A stretch of DNA of 36,942 nt from Nanobdellota archaeon (lineage in GTDB: Archaea > Nanobdellota > Nanobdellia > Pacearchaeales > GW2011-AR1): contig DAHWUG010000001.1 in NCBI GenBank assembly GCA_027334715.1, positions 171,158 to 208,099 of the forward strand, written 5' to 3'. Shown here piece by piece: positions 35,583 through 36,942 of the stretch. The position numbers and the translations under genes were made by a program. How positions within the stretch are numbered: the stretch's first letter is position 1; the number at the start of each line of letters is the position of its first letter. The notes under the pieces are model-generated. The model made no database searches. It worked only from the letters and a program-made list of their open reading frames with translations, and had not been told where the DNA came from.

Positions 35583-36942
35583 ATGTCAAATACCGTATGG
35601 TATATCTCATTTAGTGGGAAGAAGATTGAATTTAAAAAATATCCAAAAAGCAAAAAATCAGGCAAAAAAAATAATAAAAAAACCCGCAAAATAAGAAATT
35701 TTTTCTTTTCTTTTCTGTTTTTATTTACTCTTTCATTTTTTTCTTCATACGTTTCAGCAGCTCCAATCAGCGATACTTTCCATATAAACCTGCAGACAAC
35801 TTATTCAAACGGCACGATACAGCCAGGAACTTTTAATTTTGCCTTTAACATAACAGATAACCCAAGCGCAAGTTGCATCCCAAACATTGTTTACAATTAT
35901 TCAACAACTTTAACAACAGACACAAGGGGAATTGTTTCTCTTTATTTGCCCCAGATTGGAAGCGGAGGAGGAAATTTAAGCGCCTTAAATTATGACATTC
36001 AGTACTATCTCTGCTATTACAGAGATGGCGTTTTGCAGGGCGTTGACCAACTTGCAAGAGTTCCCTATTCTTTTCGGGCAACAGAAGTTAACCTAAGCGA
36101 AATAACTGTAAACTCCAACTTGAACCTTACTCCTACTTCAGGCAGTTATAACATCAGCGCAAACACCGGTTTTTTCAGCTTTTTGGGAAGCATCACAAAC
36201 TTCATTTCCAATCTTTTTGTCATAAATGCCAATGTAAGCAATAACCTTAGTGTTGGAGGAAATTTGAGTGTTGGGGGCAATCTTAACATATCTGGATTCT
36301 ACTATGGAAATGGAAGCCAGCTTACAGACATAAATGCAACAACAATTGGCGGCTATAATGCCAGTTTTTTCATGCCCTTAAACAAGAGCGTTTATGGCAA
36401 TTTTGACTTTAATGGGGGCTGGCAGAACGGAGGATTAAGCATTTCCAATGGGAGCATTTTCGCCCAAACAGGCTACTTTTACAACATTTCAAGCTTAAAT
36501 GTAACAAATATTAATACAAATGGTTCCTTTGTCCCAATAATTGATAACCAGTTTGACCTTGGAAACAGTACAAACAGGTTCAGGAACATTTATGGTGTGA
36601 CCTTGTACTCTGGAGGAAACAACCTGACAGTTGGATACAACTACGCAACAAACGGAACATATTACCTTGCAACAAACCCAAACTCTTACTACAACTCAAC
36701 AACATTGCAGAACGTAAGCCAGCTTTCAAATAACCTGAATTTCTTAAACTGGTCAGGCGTTGATAACGGCACTTTTTACTACAAATCAAATCCTTTCAGC
36801 TTTTACAATAGCACAAATCCTCCTCCAATTATCAACACAAGCTACTATGTTGACAATGTTCATGGTTACTACAACTCAACAACATTGCAGAACGTAAGCC
36901 AGCTTTCAAATAACCTGAATTTCTTAAACTGGTCAGGCGTTG
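35583..36942 (+). CDS. Large secreted adhesin / tail-fibre-like surface protein (3' end beyond window)
   Basis: Open frame with no stop from MSNTVWYISFSGKK... through signal segment FFFSFLFLFTLSFFSSYVSAAP to window end; very Asn/Ser/Tyr-rich, FYYGNGSQLTDINATTIGGYNASFF and LGNSTNRFRNIYG motifs. Missing from the ORF track because it is unterminated. Confidence 0.8.
   Translation, partial: MSNTVWYISFSGKKIEFKKYPKSKKSGKKNNKKTRKIRNFFFSFLFLFTLSFFSSYVSAAPISDTFHINLQTTYSNGTIQPGTFNFAFNITDNPSASCIPNIVYNYSTTLTTDTRGIVSLYLPQIGSGGGNLSALNYDIQYYLCYYRDGVLQGVDQLARVPYSFRATEVNLSEITVNSNLNLTPTSGSYNISANTGFFSFLGSITNFISNLFVINANVSNNLSVGGNLSVGGNLNISGFYYGNGSQLTDINATTIGGYNASFFMPLNKSVYGNFDFNGGWQNGGLSISNGSIFAQTGYFYNISSLNVTNINTNGSFVPIIDNQFDLGNSTNRFRNIYGVTLYSGGNNLTVGYNYATNGTYYLATNPNSYYNSTTLQNVSQLSNNLNFLNWSGVDNGTFYYKSNPFSFYNSTNPPPIINTSYYVDNVHGYYNSTTLQNVSQLSNNLNFLNWSGV
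36686..36762 (+). repeat. Direct repeat copy 1 (77 bp, identical to 36866..36942)
   Basis: ttactacaactcaacaacattgcagaacgtaagccagctttcaaataacctgaatttcttaaactggtcaggcgttg. Confidence 0.97.
36866..36942 (+). repeat. Direct repeat copy 2, truncated by window end (180-bp offset from copy 1)
   Basis: Identical 77 bp to copy 1, running to the last base of the window. Confidence 0.97.

Noticed and set aside
35845-36789. Minus-strand ORFs (78 and 69 aa) antisense to the adhesin
   Set aside because: The + strand has an uninterrupted frame with signal peptide and repeats; the antisense ORFs have no recognisable features.
1-36942. CRISPR arrays, IS elements, prophage core genes, rRNA
   Set aside because: No regularly spaced repeats, transposase, integrase, capsid/terminase or rRNA sequence seen on either strand.

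Overview
AT-rich, gene-dense archaeal window, most consistent with a small-genome DPANN-type archaeon (Woesearchaeota/Pacearchaeota-like). The lineage is inferred from protein style, not searched. The housekeeping core includes PheS, PheT, TrpS and ThrS, RNase P Rpp30, UMP kinase, PEP synthase, Elp3, a DacZ-like diadenylate cyclase and four tRNAs (Gln-CTG, Thr-GGT, Glu-TTC, and an intron-containing Ile-TAT). Around this core are many secreted or membrane proteins: two type IV pilin-like proteins, Asn/Ser/Thr-rich surface proteins, a MacB-like ABC operon and a repeat-bearing adhesin-like ORF cut by the window end. The best second-look items are: (i) a membrane protein with an Ig-like ectodomain and a degenerate class III nucleotidyl-cyclase domain; (ii) a lytic-transglycosylase-like exported protein in an archaeon; (iii) a divergent elp3/Trm9-like pair that could form a minimal wobble-uridine modification cassette; (iv) tRNA-Ile(UAU) with a 46-nt BHB-type intron; (v) a compact rpp30-pheS-ASCH-HIT-pheT operon; (vi) a stand-alone TadA/CpaF N-domain-like protein paired with a coiled-coil protein; (vii) a small RHH regulator with a near-perfect operator palindrome beside the adhesin gene. 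All family calls are by-eye motif recognition; no searches were run.
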